A model generated the notes under the pieces. That model was given only the letters and a program-made list of their open reading frames with translations, ran no database searches and was not told the DNA's origin. A stretch of DNA of 64,000 nucleotides from Caenorhabditis elegans (Eukaryota; Nematoda; Chromadorea; Rhabditida; Rhabditidae). A program made the position numbers and the translations under genes. Shown here piece by piece: positions 45,420 to 57,437 of this stretch. The stretch covers positions 8,428,501 to 8,492,500 of the forward strand of contig NC_003280.10 in NCBI RefSeq assembly GCF_000002985.6, written 5' to 3'. Position 1 is the first letter of the stretch. Each line of letters starts with the position of its first letter.

Positions 45420-46771
45420 CTAGATATTGTCAAGAGTGTCTTCTGGAGCATAGTCTTCTCCATTCTTCGACGAAGAAGTTGTGTCTGCACGATCTTCAGT
45501 AATGACACTCTCATCAACCTCATTGACTGTATCTGCTCCACCGCCACGCTCTGCATCCTCACGATCCGACTTGTTTCCATTGTTGTTCTCATCCAATGCA
45601 CCTTTCAAGTTCCATTCGAATGGATCAGTCCTGAAAGTGAAAATATAATAAAAGTGACTGTTCAAGTATCATACATCTTGACTCCTTTTGGAAGATCAGC
45701 CTTCAACTTCTCCATGAAACTGCCATATGGAGGTGTCTCTTTGTAAGTTAACTTCCGAAGGGTAGTCGCAATTTCCAAGAATGATTTTGGACAACCCTGC
45801 AAGTAGAGTTTTGCTAATTTTAATACTAACAGTAATACCTTGCACAGCTGAACATCGGTAGTCTTCTCTTTCAAAGCAGAAGTTTCTTTTTTCGGTTTTC
45901 CTTTCCAAGGAAGAGTGGAGGTAGCAGTCTCGATCATGGCATACAGTGCTCCATACAAATCATCATGTCTCCCCTGTAAAAACGTATGTTTAGAGGTAGA
46001 CACACGTGGCACTAACTTGCTCCTTATGCAAATGCACATTCAAACTACAATAGCGAACAGTTCCACGAAACATTGACTTGTTACGTGGCTCTCTCAATTT
46101 CAGCTTGCCACTTGCATCCGGAAGCATGATCTGACGTGATAAGCCAAAATCGAAAATGTAGACAACTTGTTCGTTCTTGACTCCCAACGCCATGTTGCTA
46201 GGTTTAACGTCACGATGAACAAACCCAGCTTCATGCATATCCTAAAGTTTAGATATTCTTAATTTCCTTTCAAAACTATATGTACCTGGAGAGCTTTGAC
46301 AAGTTGAATGAAAACACGAACAGTTGATGGTGCAGACATTTTACGCTGTGGCAGTCTTCGACGAACATCTCCAATTTCTTTTCCAAGAACACTCATCACC
46401 ATGTAAGTATATGTTTCGGTTTTCCCGGACCCCAAAAGACGACAAACGTGGCGAGAGCTGAAAAAGGAAAATTAAAGATAAAAATTACAATTTGGACTTA
46501 TTAACTTTTGCAACTTCTTCAACACATACACTTCCATTTTAAGAATTTCATCCTCCTTATTCTTCATCAATGGTTCTACTTTCATTGCAGCACTTCCCTT
46601 CTATAATAGTTCTTATAGTAATTGAATACTTTCTTTCAAACTAACTCCTTGAATCAGATCCACGAGGAAAACCTGACCACAAGCACCTTCTCCCAACTTT
46701 TTCTTCACAGTGAACTGATCCTTGATTTTGTCGCCCATATTGACTTTCACTGGCGCAATTGGAGTTCCCAT
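45420..46771 (-). CDS. TTBK-like / casein kinase 1 superfamily protein kinase
   Basis: Seven exons: 46646-46771, 46506-46600, 46286-46457, 46017-46241, 45839-45973, 45675-45796, 45420-45630; 361 aa. Glycine loop KKLGEGACGQVF, Lys in AAMKVEP, catalytic HRDVKPSN, IFDFGLSR in place of DFG flanks, and MFRGTVRYCSLNVHLHKEQG then RHDDLYGALYAM, the activation segment typical of tau-tubulin-kinase-like CK1 relatives. All catalytic residues are present. The acidic, Ser/Thr-rich tail (GGADTVNEVDESVITEDRAD) lies outside the domain. This subfamily is greatly expanded in nematodes and mostly sperm-expressed, which is family knowledge. Head-to-head with the PTP gene to the right, sharing about 580 bp. Confidence 0.9.
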
Positions 46772-47350
46772 ACTGGAATAGGATGCTAATTATCAGTTTT
46801 CGAAGTCCAAAAATTCTTACCTTGCAGTATGACTTACGAAAGCTTTTTGCTCGAAAGATATCCAACAAAAATTTGGAGAAGTAAAACTGAACTTTATCAA
46901 TAGAACAATCTAACGATGATTTTTGTTTTTTTTATATTCTACGGGAATGTCACGGTAATTTATTTTTCAATTTTTCAAATTAAATATTTTTTCCCCCAGT
47001 CAACTTCTTAAAGTCTAAAAAAGCTACAACCAAGATCAATCAAGATCAATCAAGCTGTATCAAAAGAGAAGATACAGCTGCTAGCTTTATTTTATTGCCA
47101 ATTTACCAAATGTAAAAGACACCCCCGCACAGAAGGACCAGAATAAAATAACATTAAAAATTGGCAAAAAATAATTGTAAGGTTAAACAAAAATTATTAG
47201 TCAAAATTTTAGTTGTCCCCTACGTGAAAGCCTTTGAGTGATCCTGTTAAAAAAAACAACTCAACAAAAAAACTTCCAACAGTTTCACAATTTTGAATCA
47301 TTGTTTAATTTCTTCCGGATTACTCTTTATACTTCAATAAACAATTTACA
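46772..47350. promoter_or_regulatory. Shared divergent promoter of kinase and PTP
   Basis: A 579-bp gap between the kinase start (minus) and the PTP start (plus). Contains ATCAATCAAGATCAATCAAG direct repeats near 47034-47054 and T/A tracts. Both flanking families are sperm-enriched in nematodes, so a common germline promoter is plausible; no defined element was identified. Confidence 0.45.
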
Positions 47351-49423
47351 ATGATGACTCCTACGGATTTCATGAGATCATTCATAAGCCAATCTTGGCT
47401 GGAGGATGAAATCGAAGGATCAATCCGACAATTGGCTGGCACCGAGTCCCAAACAACTCAAACAGGAGGAGAAACTGCTGAAGGAAAGGAAGAGGAGGTG
47501 AACAAGAATGTCACTCCAGAAGAAGCATTCAAGGCTGTTACTGTTGAAGGGGTAAGTTGTATTCTGTCTTGGCAGGCATCCAACGGATGCGCGGCTAAAG
47601 ACGTTTAACTTGATTTTATCGAATTGCGGTGCCTGGAAAGTGTCATGTGCTACGAAATTCAACTTGTATGATGCAGGCACGTGGGAATGAAGGCATGGTA
47701 CGCGAAGCTAATAGTAAGCAGTCAGCTACGTAGGCAGGCAAGACATTAATTCGTGCAATTTTTCCGCCTTCCTATAAGTAGGTACGTGCATTAACCCCAA
47801 CGTAAATACCTTATAACCCGTGCGTCTGCATCATTCTGAACTTTCCAGCGCTTGAGATTTTCTGGGCTCATCAATTCAATAATCACCAAGAAAGAAACAA
47901 TAAAATTTACTTGAGTTGCGCCCCCGTGGCTTGGGTTGATCAACCCTACCAGAGTTTCGATGATCAAAAAGTCAATTTTCAGCCCGAGCTTTTGAACCAA
48001 ATGCACACCTCCGCAATGACCTATCCAAATACATACGACAAATTCCTCAACAACATGGACATGAATCGTATTCCACACCTCTACTGCTTCGACCACTCGC
48101 GTGTTGAGTTGGCTCCACAGGATGGGAAGGATGACTTCTATAATGCTTCATGGGTTGATGGATACAGCAAGAAATGTTAGTTTTCTAACACAACTTCAAG
48201 TTTTTCATTTCTAGAATATTCCAGTAGTCACTGCATAGTTAGGTAATGGATTTTCCTTAGTACTATCGCATTGATCTACTTCTTTAAGTTTATTGAAAAA
48301 TTTAAAACTGGTAGAATAAAGATTGAATTGTATAACTTCAGATAAAAAAACAATAAATTCATAAACTGAGCAATTCTAAAATTGCAGCCGCCTACATCTT
48401 CGCTCAAGCTCCATTCAACGACCACACCGAGTATATTTTCTGGAGAATGGTGTCTGAAAGGAAACCGTCGATGATCCTTGTCTTCGGTGACATTGATGAG
48501 AAGCAAAAACGCAAGGCTCCATATGACATCTCGGATCGTGGATTTGAAAAGTCATTCCTTCATGAATTCGGAGCCAAGAGTCTGGAAGAATGTGAGCTCA
48601 AAGCCAAGATCTGTCGTAAATTTTGGCCGGAAAAAAGATCGAAGAAAGATTTTCCAACATTGTCGATTCAAGCATCAGATGATCATTCGGAGACTCATAT
48701 GAAGACTTTCAATTTGACAGTCACTGAAAAGAAACAAGATCATCAAACTGTTCTCATGCATTTCTATGAGTGGGCGGATGCATCCAAGTTGCCGGAGTAC
48801 ATGTTGGATATGAGAGCTTCGGTTAGTTATTTCAAAAACTCAATTATAATAGTTTCAAGTATTGGGTTATAAACTCGATCAGTTCGGCTTCCGAATGTCT
48901 AAATAATGTAGATCCTAAGATCATTTCTTTGAGCAAATAATTGAACAATAAGCATTATTTTATCCAATACTGTACTTTCCTTATTAGTGTCGGTGTTTTT
49001 CAGATCAAACTGCAATACATTCGTAGTTCTAAGAAGACTGGTGTCTGCATTGGTCCGATCATGCTCGTTTGTGCCACTGGAGTTGAAAAATGCGCAATTT
49101 CTGCAACAATTGACATCATTGTGAGCCGCATCACCGAGGAACACAGAGTCGGATTCAAGGAAACAATGTCGGCAATCAAGATGCAGAGATTCGGATGTTT
49201 CCGTACTGTTGGGCCATACTCGACTGCTTGTGAAATGCTCATGAAGTGAGTTTTCAACATCTTTTTTCAGTTTTTCGGAATTTGAAATTTTTTTAGGTTT
49301 GCTGTCACAACTGGTGTTGTACACGATGCAGCAATTGGAGAGAAGCCGAAGCCACAAAAGTCAATTGTTGGAAAGGGACCGAAGAGTGGATTTATCACTA
49401 AGAAGAAGCCATCCGGAAAATAG
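47351..49423 (+). CDS. Divergent protein tyrosine phosphatase, probable pseudophosphatase
   Basis: Five exons: 47351-47551, 47857-48175, 48388-48821, 49004-49245, 49297-49423; 440 aa. After an acidic N-terminus, the PTP fold is traced by RVELAPQDGKDDFYNASWVD, YIFAQAPFNDHTEYIFWRMV, MHFYEWADASKLPE and VCATGVEKCAIS, ending in a basic tail (KKKPSGK). In active PTPs the loop is HCSAGxGR and the acid loop WPD. Here the Cys is kept but the Arg is Lys (CATGVEK), and WPD reads WAD with Asp kept. Activity should be low or lost. The acceptor at 47856 (CTTGAG) is weak but preserves frame; TTTCCAG nine bases upstream does not. Nematodes have many such PTPs in sperm. Confidence 0.85.
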
Positions 49424-49527
49424 AACTCGCTAGATTTATAAATAAAGTTTTGTCAGGAATTTCTTCATTTACAAATCAACTTCTTGTGTGACTGCACTGA
49501 AGTGCACTTCGCCTTATCAAGTAGTTA

Positions 49528-51973
49528 TTATTTAATTTCAAAATATGTATCATAAACAGCTGCTAGTAGTCTTTTATACGTTCTCGCAGTATCTCCGAAT
49601 CCAACCTTCAATCCGTTACTCAAATAGGCGATCGTTATCTCGTGGTCAAAATCAGTTCGAATATTTTGTCCTCCGTACCCACTGTGTCCATACATTTTCA
49701 CAAGATTCTGTAATAACAAACAGAGCCTTTATCTTGGAATTTTGAGAACTCACTCCATTGTGTTCAAATTCTTTAAGCATAAAACCTTGCCCTCGCGGTA
49801 CTTTTGCTCCACTAATGTAATCTTCACTCATTTCATAGTTTTCAAAAAACATTTGCCGCTTTACATCATCCGACACAATTTTTCCATTTCTCAAAAGTTC
49901 AAAAACTTCGGCCATTGCACGAGCAGTTCCAATTCCAAGAACAGCAGCCTGTTCCAAACGATGAAGATCTGGGTTGTTCAGAGTCATAGCCTGGAAAAAA
50001 CTAATATATTTCATATTGTATCTACCACCGGATGCAATTATATAAAACCACACTTGTTAGTTTTCAAAGTTGCCTTCAAAATAAGAAAAACAAAATAAGA
50101 CCCACCCCAACAAATTGCACAAATGGAGTTGACACAGTTGTCTTTGATAATGTTCCATTGTTAATTTTATCCTTTATGAACCTGATCACATCAAAATCTC
50201 GTGGAGAGTATAAAATCTCATCAAGAACATTTTGAAAGTTTGGATTTTCGATACGAGATACTCGATGTTGCTCACTCAATGGAAGGCCAATGTAGAAGTC
50301 AATATCTATAAAAGAAGTTAGTTTCATGCTCAATTGAAAACATTAAGTTTTTATATTCAATCTTCTCATTATTATTCCTCATGGCTCGGAGAAAAACTTC
50401 TACTATTCAGCTACTGATTTTTAATACTATGATATCTGAAATCAAAGTTTGTATCAATTGTGGGGTGCTTGACGGGGAAGTTTCGTTGAATACGGTTTAT
50501 GCTATTAGTCTTGCAACTCCACTGCTCTACTTTTACAGTTTATATCTTGCCATTGTTTTATCAAAGATGAAGCGCATTTTTGCTATTGTTACTGTTGGGA
50601 TACGTTTGAAGACAAATAAGATAAAAGCTGTCAAAGTGGAACGAAGGGGCAAGCCTTTGATTATAAAGTTATATCATATATCTATAGAATATAAATTATG
50701 AGATCAACGGACCAGCAATAATAATAAAACGTTATTTTAGTGAATAACAATTGATAAAGTTTAACTTCTCATCTAGGTTCCAAAATTGAATATAAAAATT
50801 TCAACGAAAAATAGGGAACTGATTGTGAGAAAATAAGAATTTTTCTTACTATGTTTATCTGCAATTTCTTCTTTAAAATATTGACCAACAGTTCTCTTTT
50901 TCTTATCAACTCTTCTTACAATTGCATCAACCAACCATCCATGTGTAACTGCATGGTATCCTACTTTTGTCCCTGGAGGCCAATTTGGAACTTGTTGCTC
51001 TAGAACTCGGTCAATTTCGTTCGGGTTCTTTGCAATTTCCAATGTAATGGGATGATCTGTATAAGCAAGCCCAGCTTTATGAGTTAATAACCATCGAATA
51101 GTCACATTTTGTTTTCCATTTGCTCCAAATTCCGGCCAGTGCTTGATAACCAAGTCATCATAAGTCAATCTTTGCTCATCGATCAATTTTGCAATCACTA
51201 TTGCTCCGATCGCTTTCGAGCAAGAAAATGCAACCGAAAGTGTGGTTTTTGTCCATTTTCGTTGTGATTCTCTATCAGAATAACCTCCCCAAATATCGAC
51301 AACTTTTTGTCCTTTATGATAAACTACAAATGCTGCTCCAGAACGTTCCCAATTTTGTTCTAGATTTTTCCTGAAATTTTTTATCGAGTTTTACAGGTTC
51401 AAGGAAATGTTATGTACGAAAATTTGCGACTTTTCCGCACAAAATACGGTTTCCGGTCTCACCACGACAAATGTTTGTAAAATATGAACAAGATTACTGT
51501 AGTTTCAAGTTCTCGTTGCTGCGAAGTTTTCATAAATTTATTAATTTTTCATTCAAGTTTTCTTTCGAATTTAGGTTTTTTAAAATTAAGTTTTACATAT
51601 ATTTTATCGCAAAAATATGAAGAGCCGATTAAAATTCTGTGGCAACAAAAATTTGAAGCTACAGTATTCTTTAAAGGCGCACACCTTTTTATATTTAACA
51701 ACGATTTGTCGGGTCGAGACCAGGTGCCGGTGTTTTCCGCGAAAATGGCAAAATTTCAAATATGGGTAATAGTACTTCACAAACTTTCAATTTTTGACTA
51801 CATTTTTTGAAAATTTCTAACCTGAACATATCTGCCACATGTTTCCATTTTGGATCAAACTCTCCATCCACATGAATTTCTGTCTGTTTACTTCCAGAAT
51901 CTGAATTCCAAATGACCAATGCAAATCCGAGAAGGAAAATTAGAAAATGTGTAATTGTAAACTTTTCGAGCAT
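49528..51973 (-). CDS. Beta-lactamase-like serine hydrolase (LACTB/LACT family)
   Basis: Five exons: 51822-51973, 50850-51370, 50106-50305, 49754-49990, 49528-49707; 429 aa. An N-terminal hydrophobic segment (THFLIFLLGFALVIW) serves as signal or anchor. Active-site elements of class-C-like enzymes: SxxK as SCSK in VAFSCSKAIGA, WLLTHKAGLAYTD, the Tyr motif in VGYHAVTHGW, and HSG in YGHSGYGGQNI. Family members are serine peptidases or esterases, not antibiotic-resistance enzymes in animals; mammalian LACTB is mitochondrial. Its first intron holds an inverted pair of dispersed-repeat copies. Confidence 0.9.
51415..51775. repeat. Inverted pair of dispersed repeats in LACT intron 1
   Basis: The right arm (about 51630-51745) reads ACAGTATTCTTTAAAGGCGC then GTCGGGTCGAGACC. 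The left arm (about 51425-51505) has GGTCTCACCACGACAAAT and GATTACTGTAGTTTC in opposite orientation. Same repeat family as near 0.8, 28.3 and 53.1 kb. Confidence 0.65.
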
Positions 51974-52258
51974 TGCCTCTAAAACATGAATTTTGATAAA
52001 TTTATTCAAAAAATGAGAGGTGGATGTTGAGAGTGAAAGGAGCGTACAATATAATTCAGCAACAGGGAAGAATTGAAAGAGATGAGACGAGGGAAAACCC
52101 GGGCTTCAAAATATTTGAAAGCACATTTTTTGGAAAACTCCAAAAAAAAACCTCAAATCACGGAAGGAAAGTTCTAGTCGGTGATGATAAGAGATGAAAG
52201 CAAATAAAAAGAGACTAATCATAAGAAAATTGGAAAAGAGAGAAAGTATACAATTTAT

Positions 52259-53694
52259 TCATTTCTGGTGCTCCTCATCTTCATACGTGGCACCGAAAAT
52301 GGTCACTCCGGCGACAAGAGCGGTGACAGTGAAAAATTGGGCCATAATACGGTACTGCATCATTTTTTGAGCTCCGACTTTGTCACCAAGAAATGAGGAT
52401 CTATAGAAAATTTTGAATTTTTATGTGTTTTTTTTTGATAAATAAATTTTAGAATTTAAGATTCCTCTAAAATTTCATTAAATCTTAATTGCCAAAATAA
52501 GTTAACTTGATATATTTTAAATTTTTAACAACGATACACTATTATTAATCACGTGTTCATACATTGTTTACTAAAGTATAGAACATAGACAGAGATCAAA
52601 AAGTGTTAAAATGAGAGAAAACTGGATTTGGCAGAAAAAGTGGTAGACTACACTCTAGCTAACACTGATAAGGTCACATAAATGAAATTGATTAATACTT
52701 GTAAATACTAATAAAAATGTGTATATATATATACTAAATTAGTAATTGTTCTCGAACGTCCGAGACTAGTCTGGTGTCCTCTATGCTCCGCCCAATTTAT
52801 CGGACAGGTGGTGTCTCATCTAATCTGTTCTCTGTGCTCATTTGCTCAACACAGAAGATCAAAAGTTCAGACAAATTATGCACTCAACGAGATTCACGTG
52901 AAAAGCACAGTAACTATATCAAAAAATCACAAAAATATTTGACGACCCCCGGTTTCAACACGAATTCTTTTAAATACAAACGGATGTTGTTCTTTAAAGA
53001 GTAGTTTTCAGTTTTTGTTACAGCGGAATTTTTATCGACTTCTCATAGTTTTTCGTTTCAAGTCGTGATAAAAGCCATTTGAAAAAATCGATGAAAACTT
53101 GGCAACGACAAAAGTTTAAAATTGCAGTACTCTTTAAAGGCGCACACCCGTTTGTATTGAACAAAAAATTTCGTGTCGAGACCGAAAACCGTATTTCTGG
53201 GGCAAAAGTCGCGTAACCTCGCGTCTGGGTAATACAAGTTTTCCTAAACATATTTTCGAAAAGGTTTAAATTTTTAGTTTTTCAAACAACGTTTAAAACT
53301 ATTTATTTTTAAGATTTTGACACTTACTTGAACATTCCCAAAAGGGCGGCAGTTGTCAGTCCCATTCCAAGAATGACTCCTGGATTGCTCGCAGCATTTG
53401 AGACCACTCCAGTCTTCTGTGCACCGCCTGTGTTCTTTCCGCTGTGGTATCCAATGTCGACTGGAATTGCAGGGATCTGAAAAAAATTTTTTTTTTAATT
53501 TGAAACAAAATTTAACTTTATATTGTTTTAAATAATATTTTCAAAGAACTCACTCCATTGTATTTCTCGGCATTATCCATAGTTCTTGCGAGTTGTTGTG
53601 GTGTCATATGTTCTTTTTTCCATTCGTAAGATCCTTTCTTCGGCTCCTCGTGGACTCCGGCGACGTTCATGAAAGCTGTACGGAACATGCCCAT
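52259..53694 (-). CDS. HIG1-domain mitochondrial protein
   Basis: Three exons: 53554-53694, 53328-53476, 52259-52400; 143 aa. N-terminal MGMFRTAFMNVAGVHEEPKK, then the HIG1 domain: first helix NPGVILGMGLTTAALLGMF, short loop FLGDKVGAQKMMQYRIMAQ, second helix FFTVTALVAGVTIFG. The loop QxxxxxRxxxQ pattern (KMMQYRIMAQ) is the family signature. HIG1 (hypoxia-induced gene 1/RCF1) proteins sit in the inner mitochondrial membrane and aid cytochrome oxidase and supercomplex assembly. The 927-bp second intron carries a dispersed repeat. FAM162-like gene lies 411 bp upstream on the same strand. Confidence 0.93.
53085..53225 (+). repeat. Dispersed repeat copy in HIG1 intron
   Basis: Reads AGTACTCTTTAAAGGCGCAC then CGTGTCGAGACCG, matching copies at 28.3 and 51.7 kb in the same orientation and 0.8 kb in reverse. 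Confidence 0.7.
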
Positions 53695-54105
53695 TTTGTG
53701 TGAAGAGAGTAATTAACTATAATAAGAAATAGAACTTACACAAAAATAACAAAGAAACGCGTAAATAGAAAAATTAGAGCAATATAAAATGAATTAAAAA
53801 AAAAAAAACATTGAGAAGACTATATGAATGTTCGGACCGATTGAACGGATTCATCGAAAACTAAAATAAGATTAATCAATTTTCAAACATTTATGAAACA
53901 CATAATTTACAAAAAAAGATTTTAGAAACCGTAACAAACGAGGAGCCAAACTAGTAAAATTGAATAAGAAATTGAGCGCTAAAATTTTTAATTTTTGACA
54001 CGATTTTAACCGAATTATTTAAGAAAAAGCAAGATATTCTACTATAACTGCTCATTTCTACCAATTTGTACAATTTGATTCTGGTCAAACAAACAAATTC
54101 GAAAT

Positions 54106-54764
54106 TTACATCTTGGTAACAACTACTCCTGCATCACGATCACGTGCGATTTTCTGAGCCATTGCTCTTTCAGCGATGTAGAATGTTGAAAAGAAGAAAA
54201 GTGAAGCAGTGACAATGAAGACTACTCGCATTCTGTCGTGCATTCTGTTCATTGTTCCATGGCTGAAATTGGAAATATTTATCTTAGACAATTTATCGGC
54301 TTTTTTTAATTTGAAGTTTTCCATTAATTCCAGGAATATGCATTTATGAAGCTTTTTTTTTTAAGATTTTCAAAGAAAATTACTTACTGAACATATGGTG
54401 GAATATCAGCGGCAGACGGGTAAAGTTTGGTAATCACCAAAAATTTTCTCTGCCACTTTGTAGGTACTTGTCCAGTTTCTGAATCGGCTGCTCCAGTAAA
54501 ACGAGAATCTTGAACAGAATGTTTGAAATCGTCTTTGGTTGCGTAGGTCACACGATGTTGGTCAACCTCCTGGCCTTGTTGTTGTTCGATAATTTGGGCC
54601 TGAAAATGAATAAGTATGAAAATAGTATAATATTCAAATTAGCTTACCTTTTTTTGAGCCATTTTAGCTTCCAGCGGATCAAATCTTCGAATTGCCATAC
54701 AAACAGCCGGAGTCATTCGCGATGAGGCTTGCTGTCCTCCGCATCTTATAACCGATGACAGCAT
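54106..54764 (-). CDS. FAM162-like mitochondrial membrane protein
   Basis: Three exons: 54648-54764, 54388-54599, 54106-54262; 161 aa, whole-codon total. N-terminus MLSSVIRCGGQQASSRMTPA looks like a mitochondrial presequence. The central VPTKWQRKFLVITKLYPSAA, DIPPYV, then NRMHDRMRVVFIVTASLFFF with a single helix and a basic end (AQKIARDRDAG) follow the FAM162A/B pattern (VPT-W-RK, IP-V, a basic-rich MRV and one TM helix). FAM162A is a hypoxia-responsive mitochondrial protein promoting cell death in mammals. Worm role unknown to me. Adjacent to the HIG1-domain gene, same strand. Confidence 0.7.
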
Positions 54765-57437
54765 TTTGACTGAAAATTTTAATTTTTGTCGATTTTAAAT
54801 CTAAAGTGCAAGCTGACCGAAGAAACAAGAATAGTGATGAAAAAAAGCTGAGAAACCGCCCGTTTTTGAAACGCAGCATACGAGAGAAATGTAGTACACA
54901 AACTCCGGGCGCAACAGGAAATAGGAGAGACTCAGTGATGCAGAGAAATTTTTTATTTCGTTGAGAAGTGCCTCAGGGTAAGAAAAAAAGTATCAATATC
55001 TTCTGCATTTTGAAGAAAAATAACAGAAAAACACGAATAAATTGGAATTAAATTAATAATAATACAGTACCCCGCAAAGATGAAACTACGCTCTATTGAT
55101 AAACTTGAAACGCGGTGATTCAAATTGAATTTTTCATCAATAGTCTTTGAATCTGCATGCCATGTAATTTATGTATTAATTGAAATGCTACAATCTGATT
55201 AATTTTCGAATAATTCAAACATCAATTTCAAACTCTCTCTCTTTGTAAAATTATTGAATAACGTGGAAATAACGAGCAACTTACTTAGTACTATAGAATA
55301 TCAAGTAGCAAGAACCTAAAGGAAGATAAAGATAATAAAGTAATGAGGGACCATGTTGGCAAATATTCCTTTTGTCATCATTTTTCGCATGCTTTAATGA
55401 TACTTTTAGGCGGGGTTTTTCTTCGCAAGATTCACGTTTCGGACCCGAAAAACGCGCGATAAGTCACGTAGGCCGCCGTCTGTCTGGTGTCTAGTGCACT
55501 AAAATGATGACAAATACGTACTCTCATTCTTTGAACGTTCCTCGTTGTCAAGTTCAAATATTTTCTCCTAGGAATCCATATGGGGATTGAGGTGCATTCA
55601 ATTGTTTTATGACTTACAATTAGAGAAATTGAACAGTGATAGGCAGTAAAGAATGTGGATCGATTCATTGATCTAGACTTATTATTATGTTTAGCGAAGT
55701 TGCAACAATTTTCGGATCCGGCTTTCAAAACATTATTGCAGCAAATAAAAAAATAAAATCTAAATTTCACATTAAATTCTTTTTTTTTAATTTAAAAGTT
55801 TACTTACTGTGTGTCAAAAGACATGTTTCCAAAATTATTTTCTTTATGCGCAACATTCGTAGAAACTACATTGATATTAATTAGGCGTTGGAGAAGTTCT
55901 TTAAACATTATTTTTATAGTCAGTTATTCAATAGTTCATAATCTATAATTTCTAAATCCGAATGTCTTGAATTAAATTCAAATAAATTAGAAAATGCTGT
56001 CAATTAAAAGCAATTTATGCTTGTTGACTATTATAAACAATTTAAAAAGAATTACAACTAGATCAGAAACCAAGTATTGATTTTTAAACTGAAGGTAAGA
56101 AAAAAAAACGAAATAAACACGTATTCTCTCTCAACAACCCAACACTCTCTCTTTCCACTCTAAACCTCACACATTTTGGATCTCTCTCCCACTCCACTTC
56201 CCCAGTCTACACTATAATCACCACTACAATTTGTTTACAGTCACACGAACTTTGCACATTTGATGCACCTTTTAGTTCTAAAAAAGTATTTTCCTTGTGA
56301 GTTTCTTATCATCTCATCAACAAATTTCTAGAGGAAACCATCTTATCATTCCCTGCAAGCCTAAATCAAAGCTGATTTGTTAAAAAGGGGCGTTCCCATT
56401 TCTGGTTATCATTTTTTGATTATTGGCTTGGAAACATAATTTCAACAAGTTGCTGCTGAACAAGGCGGTGGATTTCTGCACAAAATTTGTGACTGTACCA
56501 TAAAGGAAGCGGAAAAAATCATTCCGAGGGGTTTTAGATTTCTCAAAATTTGTAGCCATAGTTTTGGCAAATTGCCAAATTTTGGAAAAGTAGGAATTCT
56601 TGAGAAATTTAGAGATTTGTTGAATGTCTCAACTTTTGGTTGGTTAATTATTATTGAAAAGTGAATGGAATATAAAAATCGTAGAAAAACTATTTTTGGT
56701 CGAATTAAAAAAGTATAATATGAGTGTCATTATGATGCGAAGGAAATTGGACACGGGAAAGGAAAACCCGAACTGCCCAATAAAATTATCAACACATTTC
56801 AAAAACATTTTTGAAAAGATTTAGCACAATTGAACTGATTTCAAACATTTTCCCCCGGGGTGAGATTTCTTAAAGAATTGGACTGACAACTCAGAAGCAC
56901 CTGGAAGTCCATATTAGGATGGCAGGATTATAAGATACAGTTGCCCTTCAATTAATTTAAACATCATTTAGTCGATTATTGAAACATAAAATTCAAAACT
57001 AATAAAATGTTTTAAATTTCTTCCGCTGGACATAAACCTATTTTTCAGAGATCAATATTTTATTGAAAATAGGCAACATCAATCGATACATTCTAGACAC
57101 AGTTTGAATCACTTATTCCAGATTAGCGTTTCTCGTTTGCTAATTGAAAAAAGGAGTATATCATTTGAATATTAATCTATAAATTCCTAACACTTTCGAA
57201 AACCGCCTTGCAGTCAAACATTACTTTAAATATTCGATTTTTCACGTCCTTGTCATATGACCTATAAATGTCCTTTTTCTTATCTTAGTGGCTGGTATAT
57301 AACGTGTCTATCTACCATTGTACATGTCTGTACAAAGTTCAATGTAGTTTGGTTCTTCATTTATAAACCTTTTTTTTCGTCATATAATGAAATCTTCTTC
57401 ACTTTCTCTCTTCAAAATTATTCTTCAGCTAGGTGCC
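54765..57437. other. Intergenic region between FAM162-like gene and gbh-2
   Basis: AT-rich with no supported gene. Around 55430-55500 is GC-richer (AAAACGCGCGATAAGTCACG). At about 56125-56225 lies a CT-rich tract (CTCTCTCTTTCC and ACTCTCTC runs) ending near an acceptor-like TTTGTTTACAG; such tracts often mark worm promoters. Plus-strand frames at 57257-57517 and similar have no family support. Confidence 0.45.

Noticed and set aside
50381-50701. 106-codon plus-strand frame in a LACT intron
   Set aside because: No family similarity or splice context; lies wholly inside an intron of the opposite-strand gene.
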